From: Casuarius casuarius
Lineage: Eukaryota > Chordata > Aves > Casuariiformes > Casuariidae
NCBI GenBank assembly: GCA_003342895.1
Contig: PTFA01000009.1
Coordinates: 9,010,677 to 9,074,676 of the forward strand
Length of the DNA stretch: 64,000 bases
Reading direction: 5' to 3'
This document shows positions 11,907 to 23,149 of this stretch, one piece after another. Numbering within the stretch: position 1 is the stretch's first letter; each line of letters begins with the position of its first letter. The position numbers and the translations under genes were made by a program. Below the pieces are notes generated by a model, which was not told where the DNA came from, did no database searches, and saw nothing but the letters and a program-made list of their open reading frames with translations.

Positions 11907-13364
11907 ATATGGAATAATGTATTCATTTCAGGCATTACATGATTCTTAGCTACAAACTACCTAGTCCGAGAGGCTCTGCTCCTTTCGAAGGAGTGGATGC
12001 TGATGTCTATTTCACTATCTTGTATGCAGCATTTAGATTTGAAAGGCATGCTGAACTAGTATTTTGGAGATAGTTCTTAATTTTAGATTACCTACCATAT
12101 AAATCTGTAAGTTCTTGCTGTATTGGTAAGATTTCCTGCACTCTCTGGTTTCTCAAAGATAAAGTCTTCTTTTTCCTAAAGCTGGCAAACAACCTGTCGT
12201 TGCATTTACATTCCTGTGTTTTTGAAGGCCGGGAATGCATTTTACTCCATAAAGATCAAGTTCTGTGAATTTGTGTATTTTTTTCTATTATATTATGTCA
12301 TGGTACTGAAAAATTAATACATAGTTTTTCATCCATACCTTTAATGTTTCCTCCGTTTTATTGAATTTGGTGCACAGGATCTATTGCTCCTGTGTGTGTG
12401 TATGAATATAAGATCACTGGTAATACCTATGTGCATTAAGTTAGTCTTGTGTAGCACTGGTTTTTAGTGTTGAAGCCTATATATAGAAATCTTGTTTCCT
12501 GGAAGATTTTCCAGAAAAACAACAAAGGAACAAGCCCAGCCTGTGTTATTTGTGGTGCAAGACATTGGTTTGAAAATTAAAGTTTATACAAAATTAAATA
12601 TATACTTAATGGGGACCATATCTAAGACCTAAGAACCAGTTTGGTGTAGTGCAGTTCTGTAGGTAAAAATGAGGTAAATTGTGAAATGAGAACAAAAAGT
12701 AAACTCATGGAAAAAGAGACAGCTGAGTTTTGCCATGTTTTATGAAACTTGTAATCCATCTTTTTTGTTTTTAACATATGTAGAAAAGTTTGATTAACAT
12801 ATTTTAGGAGGCAAGAAAAAGTAAGAAAGATATTGACCTAGTTGCTGTGACATTTAAGTGCAGATACAAAAGTAGGGACAAACAAGTTTATAGCCTGCAG
12901 GCTGTTATTGTATTCTCATGTTCCCTCCCCAAATTTGGGTCTTCAGTTTCCTACCACATTTCTCTTTTTGTATGTGAGGAAGAAGCAAGCATATGAGTTC
13001 TGTGATATGTGCAAAGTACTTGTGCTTGGAATATTTAAAAAGCCTCCTGTTTTTTTTCTTTTCTTCTCCCTAAGGAAAAAAAGAAATATAAAACCCTTTT
13101 GGAGAGGAAAAAGAGAGACGGAGTTCAGGGAAATGGCATCAGCTCTAGCGAAGGGCCCCTTGGGGCAGACCCACTCAGTACTGCACCCGTGGACGTCCGT
13201 GGGTAGTTTCGCAGGCCGGAACCTGTATCCCGTCTATGTTTCTGTGTGAATTCTGCTTCCTAGAAAGGCAGGGTTTGGGAGGCTTGTGTTGTTCTGGTCC
13301 TCCCCCGATGCCCTAGAAACCAAAGAAAGCCACTTTTGTGTTAAACTCCATCGGAAAGGCAGGA

Positions 13365-13600
13365 GAGCTGGCAGGCTCCCTGTGCGAAAGCAACCGGCCG
13401 TCGCGCCGCCGCCAGCGGCACCTTCGCCCTGCCTCAGGGAGCAGCATGCCAGAGGGCATGACCCGCCCTGGCCAGCCGCGGGGCCAGGAGTACCTTTTCC
13501 ACAGGGCAACAAGGCAGTAAGCTGCAGAGGTGCTTTCCTCTCCCTGGGTACCCCCCGACTGCGGAGGCGGCGGGCAGTGAAGGCACAGGCACGTGAGCAC
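13365..13600. other. GC- and CpG-rich islet
   Basis: About 18 CpG in 235 bp, densest around 13384-13425 (CCGGCCGTCGCGCCGCCGCC). The flanks are AT-rich with little CpG. Six overlapping frames of 60-126 codons on both strands fall here. None resembles a known protein, and their coincidence in many frames is what low stop density produces. As for the other islets, a small promoter or a biased-gene-conversion footprint are the alternatives. Confidence 0.5.
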
Positions 13601-14264
13601 AGGAGAATTTTCATCGCTCTTTAACCCAGAAGGGGCGCAAGAAGTAGAGACAAAAGAACGAGTGGCGTGGAAGGCGATGTAGTTCTCGAGCACGGGAGTA
13701 CCTAAGTGCTGGTAGCACCATGAGAATCTGGAGAGTTTTCACTTAAATTAACTGCTGCTGAGATGCTGCCAGCCTCTCAGCGAAAGCTCTGGGCCGTGCA
13801 GGAGGCCGAGTTGCTCTCCTGTGCTGTGCACCATGCGGAGAAGACCTCTCCTAACCTGGGGGAGCCCCTCAATACTGGGGCGGGATGTCGTGAGTGGGCA
13901 GCATGTTCTCCTCCGCCAGACCCGCTTTGAAAGACAGACCTCCAGGTCGTCTTCCCCAAGGACACCCACAGGTGTTCATGCTGCAGAGACCTTTGGGGCT
14001 CTGAAGGTTGCTCTCGCTAAGACCCGACTTGTGGACTAAGCAGTAAAGCTCAATGTGAGCCAGGATGCACCTCTGGCCGTAGTCTTCCTCCTCCCTGAGC
14101 TACTGCCAGGATCCCACTCTTAATGAAACGAAGATGCAAAGATAGGCTACACTTCGCAATGTTTTCCTTAGTCTCGCAAGGGTTTTTAAGTTACTCCATA
14201 CTGTTGAGATAAAGACCCGTGAATAAAAATAGGTGCTATGTGATAGAAAATAGGAAAACTTGGT

Positions 14265-14333
14265 GTGAAATCCTGGCCTACTGCAATCAGCGTGAGTTTT
14301 GCCTTTCGTTCCAGTGTGGCCAGGTTTTCTCAC
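14265..14333. repeat. Palindromic relic family, best-preserved copy
   Basis: The left end is GTGAAATCCTGGCC and the right end is the near-complement GGCCAGGTTTTCTCAC. Between them lie decayed CATTGAAGTCAATGG-like and GAGTTTTGCC words. This whole layout (inverted ends, an inverted CATTGA-type core, a central AAAACT/AGTTTT) recurs in other copies here. From memory, such sequences are abundant in turtles, crocodiles and birds; the formal repeat family is not assigned here. Confidence 0.65.
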
Positions 14334-17300
14334 AATATACTTTCACTGTGAGTTTACTGACTTAATCCTACCAGTCCCTGCGACAATACCCACAGAGAAG
14401 TAGGCAGGGCTTTGCAGTTTGCATTTTCCGTCTCCCTTTTTGTGGGACTCCACGGGGTAATAAACAAACAAACATACTTGGGGGAAAAGTGAATGAAAGG
14501 TGTTCTTTTTTTCTAACAACAAATATCAGTATTGGCTCTTGAAGTTTAGTAAATAGCACTTATAGTATCGTAGTGGTTTTTTTGTTGAAAGCATTAAGCT
14601 GAGCCACTTGTGCAGAGCCTAATCCTCAGTGTACACTGTTTTGCATACAGAGAACCTTGTAGTACACACCTCTGCTTGTGTTTCTAAAGCACATCAAAAC
14701 AAATTATGCACCCTCAGATTTTACTGAAAAGTCAATTCTCCTTCAAATGTCCAGTAAAATTTTTATTGCAATGAGTTCTTTTATCTAGGACAGCTAGGCT
14801 GGTTCAGGTAGGCTGTGGGGATAATAGCGATGCACTTTTCTTTCCCGCTATCCATTTAATTGAAGGTTTACCTAGAGAGAGCTAATAAAAACAAGGAAGT
14901 GGCAGAGAGCACAAAGCATTTAGAGTTAGGATATTACTGATAACAATGAAGAAACAAAGATTTCTTTTGAAGACTTTTTAATCATAGTCCTTTACTCTTA
15001 CACCTGCTCCTTCAGTGCTTCAGTCTCATATATGTTTCTTTCTGTCAGTGGTCATAAGATGTGAATTTAGACTGTGGCTACAGTTCAGTTATCCATGTTT
15101 TAGTCTGTGATAGAAACAACATTAACAGGAGAATTCTTTAGTTTCTAAAGTCTGTGTCATGCAACAGAAATAACACTGAGTTGACTGAGGACCACCCTTA
15201 CAAACCGCCGGCAGTGCTTCTTCACAGGGAGCTGTCCAAGAGCCATCAGCGGGCTGCACCATACCTCCCCCAGAACGGATGCCTCGTGAATACACACGGA
15301 AGTATTCACGCTTATCAGAGTAGTGGCGACTGCTGACATGGCTTGTTGACATATTTTCCGGACAGTCAGTGAGCTGGTTTAAGATCTCTCAAGAACGGAA
15401 AGGAAAAGGGAACTGCGGCTCTCCTTTCCTGGTCATCAGAGCCACCTCTGCCTCGACAGAGAAAGCTCACAACAGCCATGTGTGTTTCCACAGTGTTTTG
15501 CTTTCTCATTTCTTTGCCAACTCCATTTGTCAAAGAAATGTTAAATGTACAAAACAGAAAATCACAAAATGTTTAACTCAAAGGATTCTGCAAGGCAATT
15601 TCAGAAAATGCTTTTGAGCATAACATTTCACAGAATTTTGAGACTATTTCCAAGCAAAATTGTGTGCAAAAATATTTTTCTTTTTCATTCAGCTCTTAAA
15701 AGGCCTCTCCACTCTTATTGTTAGTTGCACTGTGAGACTGTCCTACCAGCCAGAATAAGGTACCTGTTCAAACCACAGGAAGAGATAATTAATAGTAAAC
15801 AATGCCGGGTTTAGATAATAAAGAAAATAATAGCTGACAAACTGCACAAAAAAATTGAGAACAAAATCTATAAATCAAGGATGTTAATTGTTATTTCCGG
15901 TACTTGTTAAAATGAAAGATGACCCTATCTAGGCATTTTCTCAGCATGATCTCTCATAAACAGATGTCCAGTGCCTTGGGTGAACCTGTACAAACTGAAA
16001 GGTATCTACTGACTGCATCATTAGTCTTCTTCTGATTTTAAACCAGTGATGCTGAAGAACAGATTAGTTAACTGAGCCTTGCCAAACTCAAATTTTATTA
16101 AGCACAGCCATTTGTTGAAGGGTAGAAAGGAATGCTCAACTTTATATACCAACATCCCAATGAGAAAATATTTTTGTAGTTTCAGATTTGAATAAGCATT
16201 TACAAACTTGACATTCTTCTTCTTATGTCCAGTTCATAATGTACATTCATGTTTCCTCTGAAAGGGGTACTTTGGATGTATTAAAAACATGAATATGCTC
16301 GAGATTGCAACAGCTGGTATTCAAGTAAAATATCAACTTTGTCCAGCATCATGATTTACCTATTTTCTTGTTTGCACCTAATAAAAGAAATGAAGTGAAT
16401 CCCTAGGTCAACCATATGTGAATTCTCAGCTCTAATAAGCCTCAAGGTAATAGCAAGCAACAAAACCACATCTGATTTTTCGAGGCAATATTGTCTGAAA
16501 GGAGGCCGATGCAGATCATGACATTTTCCTCTCAAACATATAGAATTAATGTGCTCTTCAATATGTTTCTTTTATATTGAAACTATTTTTTCCCAGTGTT
16601 TGAAAAGTGTCCTGTAAATATCAAAAAGAAAGAGGAATTATTTAGGGATGCATATCTGAAAAGTGAGGAATGATAGAATGAAATTAAGAAAGGGATCATT
16701 TAGATGTATATCAGGAAGAAATTTTCGACAGTGAATGATTAGCTCATGGAAAAATACTGCAAAAGACTTAATGGAAGAAAGATTTTTAAGCTCTTATCTC
16801 TATCTTTCTAATAATAATAAATAGAAAATGAATTTGAAGAAATAATCATGCATTAAAGAATGGGAAGGTCTGGATTAGATCAATTCAGCATTTCTTCCTA
16901 TCTCTGCTATCTATAACTCTGTGCTTAGTTTGTACAAATGCAAACAACAATGAATTGCCAGAAACTAATTATCATGGAAGTAAATGGCCTTAACCAAAAA
17001 ATTTATACTTCTTTTGAAATCAGGCTCAAAATAAGGCCGGTTATTGTTTTATTGCAATTGCTTACCTTTTGCTGTTAGATGAGACAACATAAAAAATGAC
17101 AGACTAAAATAAAACACCTTTGTACAGAAAAGCCTGGAGACATTTTCTCCCGGTAGTCCTTGTTGCAAAAATCACACTGAATGCTGTAGTGCGCAAAGAT
17201 GCAGGTGACCAATTAAGTCCCCTGGATATTATTGCAGCATATTTCAACCACTGCTTCAGGAATGAAATTAAATGGGAGCTGGATATATCTACAGAGATCT

Positions 17301-19594
17301 GGCCTTAATGGCTTTAATGGGCATTTGCCTGAATGCAGACTGAATAAAACCTGAGCAAGAACCCTGGAAAACAGCCCTTTAATGAGGAATTTCCTCATAG
17401 CGTAGAAAGATTAAGGATATTTCCAGCTACTAATGAATTCGGTAGGAGTTTTGCTGTTGGCTTCGATGGCCGCAGCAGCAGGGTGCTGTGAGCCTCTTGC
17501 TCCCAGGGGAATGGGAACATTTCCTCCGCTCCAGCCGTGGGGAGCTGCTTTCGGCATCCGCCGTGTCCGGCTGCCCGGCGCGGAGCCCCCGCCTCTAGGC
17601 TGCACAGCCGCTTCCTGTTCCAAAATTGCTTTCTTTTTTCCACAACGTTGAATTGCTGAATTAATTGTCTTGCATTGGAGGCAGCAACACACCAAGTAGG
17701 TTAAATGCGCACAATAGATTTTTTTTTTCCTTTATAAGTAATACCCTGAACTACAAAGTCCATTACTCTTGCTTGTGTTATGATGGTGCATTAGAGGTAT
17801 TCTGATTTTTCCAGACAGCAGTTCCTTTCTAAACTCACTGGCATTATAAATATTAATGATGCGTGTTTAGAAATGGGTTTGATTAGCAATTTCATTAGCT
17901 TTGAGTAGACAGCAGAATAGCTAAATGTCAACATTTAACTTTATCTCCCAAGGTACCATAGTTAAAAATAACAACAAAAAAATCTTAATTACAAAAGAGC
18001 CAGCTCTCATTAATTGAAAATGAAAGTATTGGTTGATTCTATCTCTTTGACCTAGTTCACATTTCATAGTAACAAAATAATATTAATTGGATAACAAGAC
18101 CAAATATCTTGCTAGAAGCTTTTGAAAAATACAGTGTGATTTTGAAATAACTGTATTTAAGAGTAAGGAGTTTGCAAGTGAAATATGAGAAATCCCTGTC
18201 ATCTTAAGTATGTGCTTTACCAGTAGTATAAAAGAGAAAATAATAGGATGTTTTGTAGTGTTCATCTTGTCTGAAGATTAATTGCAGTGCATCCATCAAA
18301 TACTGCAGGTGATGTGACAAATCATATAGAAAGATTTGTAGCATTATATTCTTTGGTGCCACACTGCCAGTGTTTGAATTTGGATGTCTTTGCTTAGCAC
18401 TGTCAATTTGAAACAACAATTTGAGGGTTTTGTCTACCACCAGTCATCTTTTAATCTGATATAACACCTGCCCACTTTTAAGTCATATTCTCTTCCAAAA
18501 CCAAATAATAAGTGCAAGCTCTTTGGAACTAAGATTAATTGAATTTGTGAATACAATTTGTCTACAATAGCTGTAAGTATATATATTAATGCACCATAGT
18601 TATTAAAATACAATCACCAGACATAGTAGATATATAACCTAACATAAAATGTTAAATTTTCCCATCGAAGGAAATGTCAAATAAGTGTTCAAAAAGATCT
18701 TGAGAGTCTGAATATTTGCTAAATGCAAAACCTACAATTTACCAAACTGAGATGAATATATAAAAATATTCACATACGAAGCATTTCTTTAGTGTTTCTG
18801 TTGTTACCATTATTGTTATCTGCAAGATTTGGATGTTTCATGTTACTATGTCAATTATGTTTTTCAAAGTAAAAGAAAATAATTATTTCAGATGCTGCTG
18901 CATATTGCTGAATGAGCTAGAGCTGAATAAACAGCATACCTAGATCTATGTAGTGTTTCAACACAGTGTAAATCTAGTAATTCTAAATGCCATAGGATTT
19001 TAACTTGGATTCCCAGCCGGATCTGTGCTAGAGGGCCTCCAACGACAACGTGACCCTCCCAAAACCATGGAAATGTCTGATGCCAAAAACGGCACGCAGT
19101 AGTGCAAGAGAAACGTGTGTGTCTAATTCCAAATGCAAGTTCTCCCTGCGCGTGGAAGCAGCTGGTTGCCCTGCCTCTGGGCAGCACCGCAAAGCTCTCA
19201 GCACAGCGTTCGCCCGGAAATGACTCTTGCGGTAACTTTATTAAATATTTAACTTCAGTAAAACTTAACTCAGAAGAGACATCGTGACCCTCATTTTCCA
19301 TGGATTTACCCCTACCGTCTGTAAACATTGATAGCTAGTATGTCCAGACAGTTTGACACAAGCGCGAACTATAAATCTCCTTCTGCTGGGCCTTTTCTGC
19401 TACAGTCGCATGTCTCCCTACGTTAGAGATGAGTGTGCTTCCTGCGACTAATTCAGCTCAGGGACGTGAGCCGCAGTCCATCCCCTTCCCGCGGAGAGCC
19501 TTACCCGCCAGCGACGGGCTTCTCTCGGAGGAAGAGAGGTGGCTGGAACTCCCTCTTGCGCTGTCTCTCTCTCTCACTTATGTGTTCTGAGGGG
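14334..19594. other. Non-coding block with conserved-looking AT-rich DNA
   Basis: No gene is supported. A 9-bp hairpin CGTGAATAC/GTATTCACG lies at 15285-15310 (expected by chance). Stretches 16080-16460, 17110-17330 and 17810-18070 are rich in ATTA, TTAATG and CATTAAT words without simple-repeat structure, which is the usual look of conserved non-coding elements near developmental genes; only alignment can confirm this. A small GC-rich patch lies at about 17460-17610 and a T10 run at 17719-17728. The longest frame in the window (146 codons, minus, 18888-19328) has no recognisable domain. Confidence 0.45.
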
Positions 19595-19646
19595 ATTTTT
19601 AATATTATTTTCAAAATAATAATATTAACATTTTTAATATTATTTT
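19595..19646. repeat. AT-rich direct and inverted repeat
   Basis: ATTTTTAATATTATTTT occurs twice in direct orientation (19595-19611 and 19630-19646). Between the copies, AAAATAATAATATTAA (19613-19628) is the reverse complement of the same word with one extra AAT. The three blocks can form alternative hairpins. It follows a short TCTCTCTCTCTCTC run at about 19563-19575. Confidence 0.65.
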
Positions 19647-19661
19647 GTCAGAAAAAGAAGA

Positions 19662-19730
19662 TTAACTATAGCTCAGTGATCCAGATATTTGCTTCAGCTG
19701 GAGGAAGCTGAGGTTAAATCCTGAGATTTA
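19662..19730 (+). repeat. Possible tRNA-like fossil (SINE head)
   Basis: TAGCTCAGTGAT (from 19669) resembles a tRNA A box and GGTTAAATCC (from 19712) resembles a B box, 43 bases apart, which is the normal tRNA spacing. In between, GCTTC (19691-19695) and GAAGC (19704-19708) form a five-pair stem with an eight-base loop, where an anticodon arm would be. The D and T stems do not pair and there is no acceptor stem, so it is not a working tRNA gene. A decayed tRNA-derived SINE, or coincidence, are the options. Confidence 0.2.
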
Positions 19731-21011
19731 TGGAGGTTTTATTCTTAAGCAGTTTTATTATTCACCTTTTTTTCATAAAACCTAGGTAAGACGTGACTAA
19801 TTGTAGCAGGAATTTCCTCCATAAATCAAGCACAATCTCAATTTAAAAGCCTCAAATCTCAAACAATAATACAGAAGATTCAGTTTTTGTTCACCTTCTC
19901 TCCACAACAGGGGAAAATGGAAGAAAGACTACAGAGAGATCATTTTAAAAACCCAAGAAAACAGAAGACATTAGGTAGAAGAACCTGAAAGTTATGAGTG
20001 TGGAAATCTTATATCCTCGCCCACGTTCATCCTTATTTCTTACAAAGCTGGGAAGAACATGTGACAGCTGCTCAGAGTCAGGATGGAAAATGAGTGGAAA
20101 AGAAAAGGAAGTAGTAAAAGGCATCTTATTTTCAAAGCACCTACTGAAATGCGGAGGCGTCTGTCATCTGGCACCCATCAGGATATAAACCCTGGCAACA
20201 AACACAAATAAATCCCGGAGGGAAGAGAGCAATACTTCAAAGACACCAAAGTGAGTTCATAGTTAGCTAATGGTAGGCAGACCTCAAAAGTTTATCGTTA
20301 AAGATATTTGAACTATATTTTCTGTAGATAACCAATCCAAAGATGGAACCCTCTCTCTGTTACTTCTTAGAATGGTTAATTTGCTATTAGTGTTTCTATG
20401 AGGGACAGCTTACACAAATAAATTGTAGCCTATACAGCATCCATGAACCACTCATTAACTCTCTGCTTGTATAGGGTGTGCTTCGCCATTCAAATCGCAT
20501 GCTGTTGTTTTTGCTTCCTGATTGGACAAGGAGAATATTCAGACATAGCGGAAAAGAATTACCGCTGACAAATGTGTAAAACTTCTGTTTTGCTGTGAAT
20601 ACTTAACTCTTTCTGAGGCCCATATAGATATTAATATAGGGAACAGCAATTCTGCAAACATTTATGCAAACAGAATCTTAAAAGTCCAGATGTTCATGAA
20701 TAGTAAATATAAAGCAGCAAAAACATGAATGAATAGAGCAGCTGCTCAGAATGCAGCAGAGTGTTTGCAAACACTGGTTCGAAGTATGCAATCAGCCCTG
20801 GTTCAGAGGGAAAACTTGGGTAACCAACAAGAAGTTTGAATAAGCAACTGAACATCTCAACAGTATTATCTAGTCTGTCCAAACTTTGAAACTATTTAAC
20901 TGAAACAGAAATCTCCTATTCTTTTATGATACTCATTATTTCTTACTTCCAAATGGATCAAAACCATAGCAAGAAAAAGGCTATCAGGTTTAGGTGTCCG
21001 TGTCTGTATGA

Positions 21012-21031
21012 GCACATAGAGCTCTATGTGC
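21012..21031. repeat. Perfect 20-bp palindrome
   Basis: GCACATAGAGCTCTATGTGC is fully self-complementary with no spacer, and sits in a CATGTGTACACAC context that is also rich in small palindromes. A 20-bp perfect palindrome is expected about 0.06 times by chance in 64 kb of random sequence. It could be a dimeric protein site or a cruciform-prone spot. No factor is assigned. Confidence 0.6.
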
Positions 21032-21768
21032 ATGTGTACACACCTTTGCTTATTACTCTAACTGCCTTACCTTTGAGTTTTTTAGGTACTTAAGCCCTAA
21101 ATTTCTGATTTGTGAACCATTGGCTGTTAGATGTTAGGCTTAGCTCATAGAGAAATGATCAGGATACTCCACCCATCCTTCTCTTCTAAGTCCTTAAAAA
21201 CAGGCTTTTTACAGGGTTCGTACATTTGGTGGAATAATCTTTATTATTTTAATTGCCATGACCTGTCATTATGAAAGATCTGCCACAGAGCCTGTTCTTC
21301 TGTCTGCTCCTGGAGATGTCCTGACCAAAAGAGGCCAGGAACCAACTAAGAGCTACAGAGGTATGTGAACCCTGCTATAGTGGTACATGGTCTTGGAACA
21401 GCAGATGCAATTCATCTCCTGTGCACTTTTCTCCAGCAGTGAGTTTGCAAATAAGATCTAGAACAACAAGCTTTTTAGCTTTTCTGTTCATTTTTATTTA
21501 TACCATTCTTTTCCGTTTAGTATGAATTTGAGGTAACAAACAAGAACAACTGCTGTAATCCAATTCAATGGAACTTTTCAACTTTCCCTCTCCAAAATAA
21601 CAGTTACTACAATCCTTACCACCAGCTAAAACAGAGCAAACAGAAGAGCTTCATCTAGAATCTCACTATGACCGAGGGAAGAGAAGATCCTGTCTGTCTT
21701 TAAGGCAAACGATTATTGACATGTCAAATGCTTTGAACAGCTTTTTCTTCCCTTTAACTTTTTTATTT

Positions 21769-21782
21769 TCTTTTTTTTTTTT
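21769..21782 (+). repeat. Poly-T tract in a pyrimidine-rich stretch
   Basis: A run of at least twelve T preceded by TTTTATTTTC and other pyrimidine-rich words (21740-21782). Directly downstream (21825-21915) is a small GC-rich patch with several CpG. The minus-strand frame covering both (21666-22094, 142 codons) is lysine-rich because of the T run and is not a credible protein. Confidence 0.7.
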
Positions 21783-22861
21783 GCGTTTAACTTTTAAATA
21801 AAAGACTAAAGGGATTGTTATGGCAATTTTTGCTGCCGGCTGGGTCACGGCAGGAGAGGCGGCCGTGCCTCGCCTACGCACAGCTCCAAGACTGCAGGAG
21901 GAGGTAGGCAGGTCGCGAGAGCCTGCAGAGCCAGTGAAAAGTGAGAGCTCATGGGGAAAGAGAGAGAACAGACATTTAGCTGGCCTCAGAGGTGACAGAA
22001 AGAAGGAAATCTTTCCTAGGGCCACAGAGGGGGTTTTGCAGAGTTTGTTGCAACCCAAGAAGTCAATATTATAAGATGCTGAATTAAAAAGCAAGTGTTA
22101 AGGAAAGGACTTGCCTTGTAAACTACAGGGGAGGCAAGACATCCTTTCAGCAGGGGCTTTTATTTTCATTCATCTCACTCTGAATGTCTCTGTTTAAAAA
22201 TTCTGTCTTCTAATTTGTGCTCTGGTAAATGACCGACTCAGAATTTAAAGCCCCTATTGTATTTTTGCTGTGTTTACTGTAAAGAAAAGGTAGATCCACC
22301 CAACACCTCTGGACAGCCATCTGGTCAATGCTCTCTGGCCCATTTATTCCTCAAAATTAACTCAGCAGTGATTCTAAGCTGAGCACCTGCAAACTGCAGC
22401 AGATAATGAATTTCCTCTTTTCACTTCCTTTACCTCCTCTCCACATGATGGGCTTGGTCATTTATATGGGCAACTGATATTAACAAACTGAATGTATAGA
22501 ATGAGCTAAAAGTCAGAAGGAAGAGAAAGCAAAGGAATATTGGATGATATGATATTTTTCCTAATTTCTGAAACCCTCCCTTTTCTTTCAATTATTTGTT
22601 TCACATTTTGGTAGTAACATTAATGCTGAGGAGATCAAAGAGCCAATTCCTCTTTGTGTATACACACATACAAACTGGATTCAATAATACTGAAGTATCA
22701 GAAGTCCAGGAAAGATAGGAGAGGCAAATCTGCTTAAGGAGACCAGTCCGAATGCTTTGGCAGCACACAGGAATTGGGTAGCTCAACTTTTATCTCCAGA
22801 CAGTGAGGAGTGTTTTGGTCTGTGTTCAAATTCTGCTGCTGATACAGGTTTTGTATTCAGT

Positions 22862-22923
22862 GGGCCTCACCCAAACCCACAGAAGCCAATGCAAAGATCC
22901 CACTAAGCTTTAGTAAACTTCAG
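22862..22923. repeat. Palindromic relic family, copy
   Basis: GGGCCTCACCCAAACCC, then AGAAGCCAATGCAAAGATCCC and CTTTAGTAAACTTCAG, run in the same order as the family pattern (GGCCT, CCAAA, GAAGTCAATG-like, AAAGA, CCC, inverted end). About two thirds of positions seem preserved by eye. Confidence 0.5.
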
Positions 22924-23090
22924 TTCTGCCCATAGCAGATTGGGCATCCTATGAGCATAGGGACATAGCAGAAAAACAGATGTACTGGGCTACCAGTACC
23001 TAACAGGCTAAGCAACTACCTGTATAAATCCATGGACACTTCTCAAAAATTGTGTGGTATTATCATTTTAAATTTATAGTCTCAGACTAA

Positions 23091-23149
23091 AATCAACTCC
23101 CATTGAACCTACAGGCAAAACTCACACTGACATAGCCTGGAGTTCATCC
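23091..23149. repeat. Palindromic relic family, copy
   Basis: AATCAACTCCCATTGAACC, then GGCAAAACTCACACTGACATAG and TGGAGTTCATCC. It carries the two CATTGA/CACTGAC half cores around GGCAAAACTC and a TCAACTCC/GGAGTT inverted end. It lies only 170 bp from the previous copy. Confidence 0.5.

Noticed and set aside
13234..13693. Six overlapping open frames of 60-126 codons
   Set aside because: Same GC effect as at 5.6-6.0 kb; no frame shows a domain.
15285..15310. 9-bp hairpin CGTGAATAC/GTATTCACG
   Set aside because: About two such hairpins are expected by chance in a window of this size.
18888..19328. 146-codon minus-strand open frame, the longest in the window
   Set aside because: No recognisable domain, signal peptide or repeat, and no flanking splice or promoter evidence; a frame of this length is plausible by chance in 64 kb.
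21666..22094. 142-codon minus-strand frame with a lysine-rich part
   Set aside because: The lysine run is the complement of a poly-T tract; the rest is unrecognisable.
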